The translations under genes were made by a program, and so were the position numbers. From Sarocladium kiliense (Eukaryota; Ascomycota; Sordariomycetes; Hypocreales; Sarocladiaceae): 64,000 nucleotides of DNA. The notes below the pieces were generated by a model. The model did no database searches. It was given only the letters and a program-made list of their open reading frames with translations, and was not told where the DNA came from. The stretch lies in the NCBI GenBank assembly GCA_030734395.1, contig JAUZTG010000020.1, forward strand, positions 62,001 through 126,000. The letters run 5' to 3'. Every line of letters starts with the position of its first letter. Position 1 is the first letter of the stretch. Of this stretch, positions 34,385 through 44,897 are shown piece by piece.

Positions 34385-34517
34385 ATTCACACAGCGAAGC
34401 CTTGACAGTTTGAAACAGGTGTTTGGAGTACGGGACAAAACTTAGGGCGTGGAAAGGAAATGTTCTCATTGTAAAGCAGGCGTTACCATAGGGTGAGGCC
34501 ATTGGACGATCGGGGCC

Positions 34518-35371
34518 TTAGGCTTTCTCGCCTTGAATAGTGGCCATGATGCGGCGCTGGTGCTTCATAGCTCTGAATTCGAGGTACCAAATGCCCTGCC
34601 ATGTTCCGGTTGCCTACACACGAAAGTCAGTCACGATTTTTTTTTTTTTAGCAAAGCTAACCCAGTGTTGGCTCACCAGCTTTCCGTCTTTGATGGGAAT
34701 AGTGACGCTCGCTCCGACCAGTGCAGATTTGATGTGAGCCTGTTCCTTTATCAGTACGAGCCTCAGATGAACAGCCCTATACACTTACAGGCATGTCATC
34801 AGGGCCCTCGGCGCTGTTGTTCGAATGTAATCAGCATCGGCATGTCTTAGTCGTGTTGAGAGTCCGTCTTACTCGTGGCGGTACAATGCCTCCCCCTTCG
34901 GCCCAGCATCCGGCGCAATTCGATCCAGAGCGTCGCTCATATCGGCTCTTACATCTTCATCCCCTGTCAATCAATGTCAGTCTCGACGCTGGCAAACATC
35001 TGATGGATGTGGAATGTACAGTTCTCGTTCAGGCTCAAGGCACAGCTCGTATGCTGCACGAAAAGATTGAGCAGGCCAACCTTGTACTCTCTGATCTCTG
35101 GCAGTTGCGATACCACTTGATCAGTGATAAGGTATGAGCCTCGCGACTTGGCTGGCAGGGTGAACTGCTTCTGGAACCAGGTCATTTTGTTCGCGTAGTC
35201 TGGTGCTGATGTCTCTGCCGGATTTGGTGCGGGGATGGAGTCTACTGGGGCGAACAGGCGGAATGGGCTCGTCCACAAGTGATGGAAGAGACCAGGGAAG
35301 AAACTGACGGATAGCAGTAAAATCAGAAGAACTGTCGATGTCGTTGAGATAGTGTGTGCAGGTTGAGGCAT
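34518..35371 (-). CDS. YjbQ/UPF0047-family protein
   Basis: Five exons on the minus strand: 35020-35371, 34873-34963, 34789-34813, 34677-34739 and 34518-34613. Introns are 56, 59, 49 and 63 nt, all gt-ag. The core reads QHTSCALSLNENWDEDVR, YRHDAEGPDDMPAHIKSALVGASVTIPI and TGTWQGIWYLEFR, the YjbQ fold (TIGR00149). Bacterial YjbQ has weak thiamine-phosphate synthase activity; the true role in fungi is not known. A start at the in-frame ATG 35185 (MTWFQKQF) gives 146 residues, the usual family length, with A at -3. The earlier ATGs at 35371 and 35425 add 62 or 80 residues with a hydrophobic span (VLLILLLSVSFFPGLF) that could be a membrane anchor. I give the 35371 start (208 residues) but regard 35185 as equally likely. 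A 13-base poly-A tract (minus strand) lies in the last intron. Confidence 0.82.
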
Positions 35372-35931
35372 TGCGAGAAGTTGAGCAGCGGATGATGTCA
35401 AGCAGAGGTGGGGCATGGGCCACATCCTGATCTGTGAACTACGTAGCTGTCAGAATGAAGATGAATAGAGACGATCAGCCCGTATAAATGCATAAATGAA
35501 GGTGAAGCAAAGTCTTTACGAATTTCTTGAGATCAAATGTTGCTCGGTATAAGCAGCAGGGTACTTGGTTATGATGGCTGGATGGACAATAAGACTGCGT
35601 TTTGGGCTTCCCAAGCTGAATCGGTCAAGGAAAAAAGTAAGACTACGGGTATGACCTGTAAAATGAACATGATTCAGAGCCTCATTTGGAGAATACTTCG
35701 CAGTCTTGGATCCCGCGGTCTGTACCTCAGAAGGGAGCTCAAAAGCTACCTGTCCAGATATCGTAGTCAAGTTCGCGTATTTACAATTGAGTCGCTAAGC
35801 AAGGTATCGAAGACCTAGCTTTACCTGTCTAATGAGTTGTTACATAGGTCTGAACTATTGCGCCTCCCACGGGCATATACCCTATCGCACGACTTCCACA
35901 TTCCTCTGGTTTCTTCCTCCCAGGCCATTCC
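35372..35931. other. Intergenic region, no gene seen
   Basis: 560 bases between the NDUFS6 stop and the YjbQ start, both on the minus strand. It holds the NDUFS6 3' UTR and the YjbQ promoter. No gene is seen. Confidence 0.5.
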
Positions 35932-36547
35932 TCATGAGAGGGGGTATGAGGTCGCTGGAAGTGCCTCGAGATGCTTGCGGTGGTGCTCGTTGGCCTTTTA
36001 GGACACGTTAGTTTCTGATTTAGAGATCCATTTGGCAGCAATTGGCACGTACGAAGGGGTTGCCGCAGTAGCCGCAGATGGCGATCTCAGGCTTGTCGGT
36101 GTTGATGAAGACCTTGGGGTGGCCAGCGGCGCCGCCGCCACCCTCGCAGGCGACAATCCGGCTGTGCGTCCACTTGACAGGAACCTGGTGTACGAGCATC
36201 ATCGCAGAGTCGGGTTGTGGCTACCGAGAGCTATTAGTCTTTTCCTCTGGCCATTCATGTGTTTCTCCTCAAGCTCGTACCTGTTCGTCGAAGTTGGTTT
36301 GTTCGAAACGAGGGCCGGTCATGGCCTTAGAACGCGGCTGCTGGCTGCGAGACCAGGGTTCCACGCGGTTGGGAGCCTGGTTGATCACGGCCGGCTTGTT
36401 CTCGTCAATCGGCGTGGGAGAGGTCTGTGACTTGTTCGCGGTCGGAACGGCAGCTTCGAGCTGACGGGCGGATGTGGTGAAGGCTGCCCGAGGCACACGC
36501 ATGGCGCGCGCAAGGGAGCTCATGGTCCTAAGCTGTGATGCGGCCAT
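35932..36547 (-). CDS. NDUFS6: Mitochondrial complex I zinc-finger subunit (NDUFS6, 13 kDa)
   Basis: Three exons on the minus strand, 36281-36547, 36053-36220 and 35932-35994, give 165 residues. Introns are 60 and 58 nt. The N-terminal 30 residues (SSLARAMRVPRAAFTTSARQLE) form a clear mitochondrial presequence. The C-terminal zinc-binding region reads VACEGGGGAAGHPKVFIN then ICGYCGNPF and, across the last intron, ANEHHRKH; the Cys/His ligands of the NDUFS6 site are all present. This subunit sits in the peripheral arm of NADH:ubiquinone oxidoreductase and is needed for late assembly. The ending (ALPATSYPLS) is typical of fungal orthologues. It is divergent from MPP6 with 330 bases between. Three ATTGG (CCAAT on the coding strand) boxes lie within 50 bases upstream of the start. 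Confidence 0.94.
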
Positions 36548-36877
36548 GTTGATGGTGATTGGGCGACAATTGAGTCGATTGGACGGGTTGGGATTGGCGA
36601 TGGTTGGGAACTTGATGTCGGCTTGGAGTGCTTCAAGCCGGTGGATCTGTGTTTAGCCCGAGCTTCTGCCGTCGGCGGTGGACCGGGACCAACCAGCACC
36701 GATGTAAATAAATCAAAGCAACGAAACATGACTTTTGGTGCAACTCTTTTTTCGATTCCCTGACATTTCATGCCAACGCAGTGATCCGAAGTTGCTACCA
36801 GCCTCGACCCTTCCGCGCAATTGCATCGATCAAACCCAGACACATTGTACGAAACGAGCACTATCACAACCGCCACC
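36548..36877. promoter_or_regulatory. Divergent promoter between NDUFS6 and MPP6, with three CCAAT boxes
   Basis: 330 bases separate the starts. ATTGG occurs at 36558-36562, 36578-36582 and 36593-36597, reading CCAAT toward NDUFS6. CCAAT is the site for the fungal HAP/CBC complex, which often controls respiratory genes. The boxes are so close to the ATG that they may lie in the leader, which weakens the case. Confidence 0.45.
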
Positions 36878-37671
36878 ATGGCGCCCGAAACGCCTAAAGG
36901 CGTCTCTTCGAGACTTTTGACGATGAAGTTCATGCAGAGAGCAGCAGCTTCCGGGTCATCAGCCGGCACTCCAGACTCGGCAGCGACTTCATCGAAGAAG
37001 CGCAAGCTGGATCAGGGCAGCGAGGGTCGACTGAGTCTGAATATGGATCAGGCTGCAGTCCAGGCCGCGATCAATGAGCAGCAAGCTACCAGGCAAGCAG
37101 CACTTGACAGGCACGTCACCGGAGATACGCACTGGGTTTTGAACACGTCATTAGACAAGAGCAACCCGAGAACCGACACTGTTCCGCCACTGAAGATCAA
37201 GTATATTGGGTACGGCGATGTTGACTCAGGAGATGACTCCGGGAACCCAGAAGATGAGGCGCAGATGGGCCGGACATCGACCAGTGCCTACAAGCAGTCC
37301 AAGTCAAAGGTATGAGACCTTGGTCGTTTATGTGGCCCTTTCTGACATTCTTGCAGAAGCAGAAGGTTGACGCGACGGAGACAAACGGAGACCGCGACGC
37401 TTCAGACTCAAATAGTGAGGACAGCGAATCCGAGACCTCTCCAGCTAGGCGATCATCGGCGCAAGGCTCTCGCCCCTCGTCAAGAAACGGAACACGATCG
37501 AGATCACAGTCCAGACACCGGTCAGAGAGTGCGAAAGCTAAAGAGCTTCGTGAAAAGCGGAAAAAGAAAGATGTACCGCTGAGCAAGCTCACATCGATAT
37601 CCTCCGGAGGAAACAGAAACTTCAGTCCTCAATCGGGCAAAGCAGGTTCAAACGGCGGACGAAAGAAATGA
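36878..37671 (+). CDS. MPP6: MPP6-like nuclear exosome cofactor
   Basis: Two exons, 36878-37309 and 37357-37671, give 248 residues; the 47-nt intron is the shortest I infer in the window. The N-terminus SSRLLTMKFMQRAA carries the MKFM motif that defines the MPP6 family. In yeast this segment binds Rrp40 and helps recruit Mtr4 to the nuclear RNA exosome. A second short conserved stretch, HWVLNTSL (about 86-93), fits the H-W-x-L motif of family members. The rest is disordered: acidic in the middle, then Arg/Ser/Lys-rich with RSRSQSRHRSES and KELREKRKKKD, typical of a nuclear RNA-binding protein. The ATG lies in a strong context (caccATGG). The family is small and low in complexity, so the call rests mainly on the MKFM and HW motifs and the length. 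Confidence 0.85.
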
Positions 37672-39601
37672 TTATTCCGGGCGATAGTCACAAAATCACG
37701 ACGTCCCAGGGAGGTTGGTAAGCTGCTCTCATCACATGAGGGCTCGCAAGTTGCTTGTTGCTTGTAATTGCAGCCTGGCCCGGCGCAATCAATCTCACCA
37801 TCGCGAGTCAGAATCAGCTTCGACAGTGACGCCCGTCAGCTGCGCGCAACTGGGTCATATCGCGCGCTGTGGTACTCGCGCTTCGAGGCAGGACAGCTTG
37901 AGATTACGGTACTCGCCATCCCGTTGCTGCCGGGGTTATACTGGTGCCCGTAACAAGCGCCACCGACCAAGCAATGTCGCGATTCTGAAGCCGCACACCC
38001 AGGGCGAGATTGAGTTCCAAGTCCTACATACCCTACCGCCGTGGCTGTAACTTTACAGTAGTAAGACGCGTCTCCCGAAAGTCCAGAAAAACAAAAGGGT
38101 CGCGACACTGTTGGGGCATGTGCTTCGCCTATACAACAAACTCGCTTCATACCCATATGTAGGCCAGGGCCAGAGAGCATGTGTCTCGGCTGAGCACCGG
38201 GAGCCAGTGATCGATCTGGACGTATCCTAGTGTCCACTTGCCAGCACAGTCACAGGATCATACCCTTGGACTCCAAGTAGCATTACATTGGAGGCTTGAG
38301 CCTAAAGCCGGATTCATCCAAAGACGAAGTGAAATCGCTGACCGACAATTCTATGGGTGGGTGGGATGTATGCATCTCCGTGTAAGTCGGGGTGAGTGGC
38401 AGGGGATGGATGGGCTTGGTTAGGCCCAAGGCCAACACTGATGCATGAGACATGCATGTGGCCCTACCATGGGTTGCTCACCGACAAGAGCAATTGCACC
38501 CAACACGATGGCGGCAGCCCATCCGCAAGTGCTATACGCATTTCTGCGTGAGGGTGATGGAGGCTTATTACGTGCGTATGGTATGTCGCTGTAGTGACAA
38601 AGAACAGCGGCAGGGATGGGAGTGTAGCGGGCATCGTTTACCGCTAGAGGCGGGTGGAGACGGGTTTGATAGCACAAAGTGAGAACCGCTATGGCCTCCT
38701 CTTTAATTCCTCGGATCGGATTGACGACTGCCTCGAGTCAGCGATGAGGCTACTATGTGGCTGGCTATCTAAGCGCTACCCCTGGAATGCTTACTCGTAG
38801 CCGCTCGACTTATCACAGTTGCCACCTGACGGTTGCGTGTCTGTAGCCTTGTCCTCACCTTTATAAACCAGCCAGTCAGGCGGTGGTGCATGCAGCTGGC
38901 TCATATCTGGCCTCGACTGGTTTACCTAGAACAGTAGCAACGAGCGAGTACCTGAGTTGGTCTGGCCCACCGCCGTCGTCCCGTCCAGGTTGCCATGTCC
39001 GTCGCAAGTCTTGGTCGATGACAGCGTGGATCTGGGAACAGGGATCTAGCCTCGTCCCCGCGGCAGCTTTGCTGTGCAGTAGTCTATATCTCCAACAGAT
39101 TATGTGCCTTTCAGAGACATGTTTTCTCGCGCACACTTCCCCTTGTGCCCAAACAAAATCCGAGTAATCACTTTGCATCATCACAAGCCATCCGCCCCAA
39201 CCTGGCCCTCAGCTTACCTCACCTGGCCCGAACAGCATCCAGCGCAGGCCCTGCAACCCGCTACCTTACGCTATCCCCAGTCCCGGGACCAGCGCCCCAC
39301 CATCGCACACACGCCACTTGCACCATCGTCCCTCGACTCGTGCGTGGCAACGACCGAGTCAACGCTTTGCTTCACCACTCCATTGCTCAGTCATTCACAG
39401 TCGTACCAACCTGCCAACTGCATCTGACGCTCTCACACGCTCACTCTCGGTGGCACCAGGACTCTTGACGGCTACGGCGTGGCACAGGCGCATCAGCATC
39501 CGGCATTCAGACTATCTTCATCTGCTGCCTTTGCCTCTGGGACTATCACTCCTCCTTCTTTCATTCTTCTCATCTCGCTCTGAACCAACGCACGGCGACG
39601 T
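37672..39601. other. Intergenic region before STE23, no gene seen
   Basis: 1.9 kb between MPP6 and STE23. The last 450 bases are C-rich and look like a long leader. No frame shows a domain or credible splicing. Confidence 0.45.
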
Positions 39602-42600
39602 ATGAGCTACTCTCGTCCTCAAATTCGACTCAGAATCTGTACTTTCTCGCACTCCTTGGCTCGTTGCGCAACGTCTGGACTCTGCGCTCACCGATCGAGC
39701 CCACTTCCATATCCTTCTAATAACTGGCTTGCGTCATCTCGACAGCCATCTTTGTTCTCGGATTTCCATTCCCAGGTTCGCCAGTTATCAAGCTATCAAA
39801 GAGAGGTTGTGACCAAGACTCCTCTCACCATGACTGCTCCTCCTTTTCCCGCCTCTGCGCCGGGTCCAGCCTCGTCCGCTGTCCTGCTCACAGATCGTCT
39901 TGAGAAACCATCTCTTGACGATCGCCAATATCGAGTCATCCAGCTTCCCAACAAATTGGAGGCTCTCCTTGTTCATGATCCGGAGACGGACAAAGCCAGC
40001 GCGGCGCTTGATGTCAATGTTGGGAACTTCAGTGACGAGGCGGAGATGCCTGGTATGGCCCATGCTGTGGAACACGTAAGCACCATCAACCACCCCATGT
40101 GCTCCCCCTATGAAGCCCGCGACTGACCAAATGATCAAAATAGCTCCTGTTCATGGGAACTAAAAAGTTTCCAGTCGAGAATGAGTACGGCCAGTATCTC
40201 TCCTCTCACTCAGGAAGCTCCAACGCATACACTGCGGCAACCTCGACCAACTACTACTTTGAGGTTGCTGCGAAACCTGCCAATGACGAGGAACCAACAT
40301 TAGAGAACCCTTCGCCGTTGTACGGAGCGCTGGATCGCTTCTCGCAGTTCTTCATCGAGCCGCTGTTTCTGTCCAGCACGCTAGATCGCGAACTCAAGGC
40401 CGTAGACTCAGAGAACAAAAAGAACCTCCAAAGCGATACATGGCGCCTCCACCAGCTCGAGAAGTCGCTATCAAACCCAAACCACCCGTACTGCCACTTC
40501 TCGACTGGCAATCTGGAAGTCCTTAAGATTCAGCCGGAGGCGGAGGGTATTAATGTGAGGGACAAGTTCATGGAGTTTCACAGCAAGCACTACTCGGCAA
40601 ATCGTATGAAGCTTGTCATACTGGGCAGAGAGCAGCTTGATGTCCTGGAGCAATGGACTACTGAGTTCTTCTCCGGCGTTGTCAACAAGGAGCTGCCTCC
40701 AAATAGGTGGACCGAGGAGGTTCCTTTCAGGGATGTTGACCTCGGCATGCAGTGCTTCGCAAAGCCTGTCATGGATTCCAGAGAGCTCAGCCTCTACTTC
40801 CCCTTCATCGACGAAGAACACTTGTTCGAATCGCAGCCTAGCCGATACATCAGTCATCTCATCGGTCATGAGGGTCCTGGCAGTATCATGGCGTATATCA
40901 AGAATAAAGGCTGGGCCAACGGGCTGGGAGCGGGGGCTTATCCAGTATGCCCGGGTACACCTGGATTGTTCGACGTAACTATCAGATTGACAGAGGAGGT
41001 ACGAATATCTTGATCTCATTGCGAAATCCTGATTTTTACTAACTCTTTACCTAGGGCTTGGCTAAGTACCAAGAGATTGTCAAGATCTTCTTCCAGTATG
41101 TGGCTATGTTGAAGGAGCTACCGCCCCAAGAATGGATCTTCGAGGAGCAGAAGGGGATGGCCGATGTCGACTTCAAGTTCAAGCAGAAGACTCCTGCAAG
41201 TCGCTTTACAAGCAAGACCAGTTCGGTCATGCAGAAGCCTCTGCCACGGGAGTGGCTCTTGAGTGGTGGTAGCCGCCTTCGAACATTTGAGCCAGCTCTC
41301 ATCGCCAAGGCTCTGGGCAAGCTGCGACCCGATAATCTCCGACTGTCGATCATCTCGCGCGACTTCCCCGGTGATTGGGATCAGAAGGAGAAGTGGTACG
41401 GCACGCAATACAAGTACGAAAAGATTCCCAACGATTTCATGGAAGATCTTCGAAAAGCTGCTCAAACCTCCGCATCTGAACGAGTCCCCGAATTGCACCT
41501 CCCTCACAAGAACAGCTTCATTCCTAGCAAGCTTGAAGTTGAGAAGAAGGAGGTTGCAGAGCCGGCCTTGGCACCTCGCCTGCTCCGAAACGACAGCAGC
41601 GCAAGGACGTGGTGGAAGAAGGACGACACATTCTGGGTTCCCCAGGCAAATGTCATTGTCAGCCTTCAAACACCAATTCTCGATCTCAAAGCCAAGACCA
41701 CCGCTCTTGGTCGACTTTATACCGAGCTTGTACGCGATGCTCTTGAGGAGTACTCTTATGATGCTGAACTCGCTGGGCTGCAGTACTCCGTGGGTCTCGA
41801 GAGCCGAGGTCTCTGGCTCGACATCTCTGGCTACAACGACAAATTGCTCGTTCTACTTGACAAGGTCGTGCAGACCTTGAAGAATCTTGAGATCAAAAAG
41901 GACCGTTTCGAGATCGTCAAGGAGCGTCTCACTCGCGGCTACAATAACTGGCAACTCCAATCCTCGTACCAGCAAGTTGGCGACTATATGTCCTGGCTGA
42001 CCTCGGAACGCGATAACATCGTGGAGATGATGGCTGCCGAGCTTCCTTCTATCACGTCGGCTGAGGTATCTCAGTTCCGTGACGACTCGTTGAAAGATAT
42101 GCACATCGAGGTCTACGTTCATGGCAACATGTACAGAAACGACGCCCTGAAGGCGACAAACCTGGTAGAGGCGACTCTCAACGCAGGTGTCGTGCCGCCT
42201 GAGAAGCGGCTCAACCCCAGGTCATTCGTGTTGCCTGCAGGTTCGAACTACGTTTACAACAAGACTCTGCAGGACCCTGCCAACGTCAACCACTGTGTTG
42301 AGACATTCTTCCACGTCGGCGAACGAGGAGACCGTGAAGTTAGAGCCCGTACACTCCTCATCGATCAAATGCTTCACGAGCCTGCTTTCGATCAGCTCAG
42401 GACAAAGGAGCAGCTGGGTTATGTCGTGTTCACCGGCATGCGATCTCTCTTCACCACATGTGGTATTCGCTTCCTGATCCAGAGTGAGCGGACACCTCAA
42501 TATCTTGACACAAGGATTGAAGCCTTCCTCACCCGCTACGGTGAGACGTTGGCCGAAATGAGCGAATCAGAGTTTGAAGGACATAAACGCAGCGTCATTG

Positions 42601-43219
42601 TCAAGCGCCTCGAGAAGCTGAAGAACCTTAACCAGGAGTCTTCACGCCACTGGCAGCAGATTTCTAATGAATTCTACGACTTCGAGCAAGGTAATGCACC
42701 ACGCGTCATGATGTTTGAAACAGTGCTAATCATGTAATTCCAGCTCAATCGGATGCCGCGCAAGTTAAGAAGATCACCAAGGATGAAATGGTCACTTTCT
42801 ACAAGAAGTTCTTAGACCCCAGCTCGACAGAGAGGGCCAGACTCTCGGTCCACTTGCACGCACAAGGTGCTAGTGAGCTCGACAAGAAGATGATTGCCCT
42901 CCTCCAAGGGCTTGAGCTCGATGATGTCCCACAAGAGAAGAGGCAGAGCGTCGATCTTCTTGAGAGTTATCTCAAGACAGAGAAGAATCTGCCGGAAGAG
43001 AAGGTGTCAAATGTCATGGAGAAGGCCAAGGATGCAGGCCTCAAGAGGGCTCTGCAAGAGAGCGAAGATGCCGATACAACGCTACTGAATGCGGACGCAG
43101 TGCTCTCAGCAGTCGAAATCACAGATGCCAATCAGTTCAAGGCAGGGCTGATAGCAGTGTCAGGAGGGCGGCCACTATATCCTCTGTCGGACTTTGAGGA
43201 TAGTGAGACGAAGTTATAG
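39602..43219 (+). CDS. STE23: STE23/insulin-degrading enzyme (M16A zinc metalloprotease)
   Basis: Four exons, 39602-40075, 40144-40998, 41055-42690 and 42744-43219, give 1146 residues from the first ATG. Introns are 68, 56 and 53 nt. The inverted zinc motif HxxEH is His154-Ala-Val-Glu157-His158, directly before the first intron. MGTKKFPVENEYGQYLSSHSG, the distal Glu in the SENKKN helix, LGAGAYPVCPGT and QLRTKEQLGYVVFTGMR are typical of the clam-like insulysins. Yeast Ste23 trims a-factor; animal IDE degrades short amyloidogenic peptides. The first 76 residues before Met77 are Arg/Ser-rich and presequence-like. Met1 (cgacgtATGA) has a poor context, while the ATG at 39830 (ctcaccATGA) is good. 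Leaky scanning could give mitochondrial and cytosolic forms, as described for human IDE. If only the second start is used, the protein has 1070 residues. Confidence 0.94.
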
Positions 43220-44897
43220 AGGAGTTGGGTGTAGTTGTTCCTCATCAGCGAAGGGATAGAGTCTTGATCAGCGCACTTCATCATGCCACTCTCCGATCTG
43301 GAGGTCAAGGAGAGACCAAAGCGTGTGTGGAAGGAAGCTGGATCGCCGGGGTCCCGATAGACAAGAACGAGGCATGGAGGCAGAACAACCAGACTGCTGG
43401 TTCTTAGAAGAAGCCCGTTCGTTGGACGATGAAGGACTGTTAGAAGATCGACTAGATGAGCAAAGCCCTAGAATAAACGAAAAGCGCAGTTCGGATCGAG
43501 CTTTGATATGCATGGTCTAAAGTGGTATTCTAATCGCATCCCGAATATGAAGCACATGCATGAAAGTCTTGTGAGGTACGCAAGGCTGGCATGGTTAATG
43601 GCTGTAAGGTGGCCCTGTTGCATATGTGCATGTGGTGTGTGTCTGGAAGGAAAGTGCCGTGCTTTGCAGTAGCTTATTTATTTGATGGTTGCACGTTTGG
43701 CGGCCGAGGGTCCCCGACCGCCGCCCTCTCTATCTTGCTCCCTCCATTCAGCTGTTGCGCGCTCTCACAGCAAATGTCATCAACCCGTCATCCGCTGCTT
43801 CACCTGTACATCGATTCCGGTATCTTTGTGTCACATTGGCGTCAGTGTCCAATCCCATCTCGTAAGTTAGATTCTACCAAACGCGAACCAGCGCGGGCGA
43901 CCACGCACCAGCCAACGCGTCAGGACCCTGCCAAACTGTCCGTCCTTAACGCCGTCAGCGGACAGCTCGGGAGAATTGGAAACACGAGTCGGTCAGCGAG
44001 CGGCCGTCAAAGTCTCTATTTTCAACCGCTACCATCGCAGGGCTACAACGGGCGAGTGGCTAGGCTAGACTTTCAGCTCCGGGCGCTGTGCCGGACCTTG
44101 GTTAGTACTGCCCTGACCCACTGCAGCAAGGAGAGGAAAAAAAGAAAAACGCCTCCGTCATCAGTGCCCAGGCACACTGTCTGCGCCGCCTTGGCCCACT
44201 GGCGGGTCGCTGGTTGAGCACTGGTCCTGGTGGTGTTGTGCCTGTTACGCCCTTCATCACCCAGCTTCTGCCCTTTGCACGACTTTCCCATGTTTGGTTC
44301 GGTTCGAATGTTCTGACCAAGCACGCAGAATATTCCACCGTCATCGACACACCTAGAAACGGACGAGACGACGACTTGCCACGGCAGATCTAATGCCAGT
44401 CGTGTCTCTATTCGCCGTCATTCACTCGTCCCTCTCCCCCACTACCGTCACACCTACAGGCTCTCAAACGCCGTGTCCCCGAGCTGCTCGAGCAGCTCGC
44501 TATCAAAACGTCTTCCTCAAAGAAGCGAAGGATTTCCCGACGTCCTCAGCAGGAACCGGATTCTGCTGACTCGCCTTCTCCTGACACCGCCCTGCCCTCG
44601 TGCGAACCCGAAGACGACCCCTCCTACTCCTTCTCCGCCACCTCCATCGCCTCAGGGCAAGATACACCTTCCTACCTCCGGTCAGACTCGTTGCCTGCCT
44701 CGAGCCTCCCGCAACGGCTCCAAGCGCAGGGTAGCTCCCTCGTCTCCGCCGACTACGCTTCCTCTGCCGCATCGAGTCCGTGTGCTTCAGCGTACGCTGA
44801 GCTTTCAATCGACAGCGACCGGGGCGGTGACGAGACTGGCCCAGCTCTGCGTGCAGCGAGAGGCCAGTCACCCCTTCGATACCCCCACCGCGCCATC
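43220..44897. other. Region before the deubiquitinase gene; possible extra 5' exon
   Basis: The left part holds no supported gene. From 44,460 (after cacctacag) to 44,897 the frame of the deubiquitinase stays open for 146 codons, with an acidic, Ser-rich translation (EPEDDPSYSFSATSIASGQ). This may be an upstream coding exon or an open leader. No in-frame ATG is found in it. Confidence 0.4.

Noticed and set aside
44479..44498. Palindromic sequence gagctgctcgagcagctc
   Set aside because: It lies in a possible coding stretch where it would encode ELLEQL, and repeated Glu/Leu/Gln codons give such symmetry by chance.
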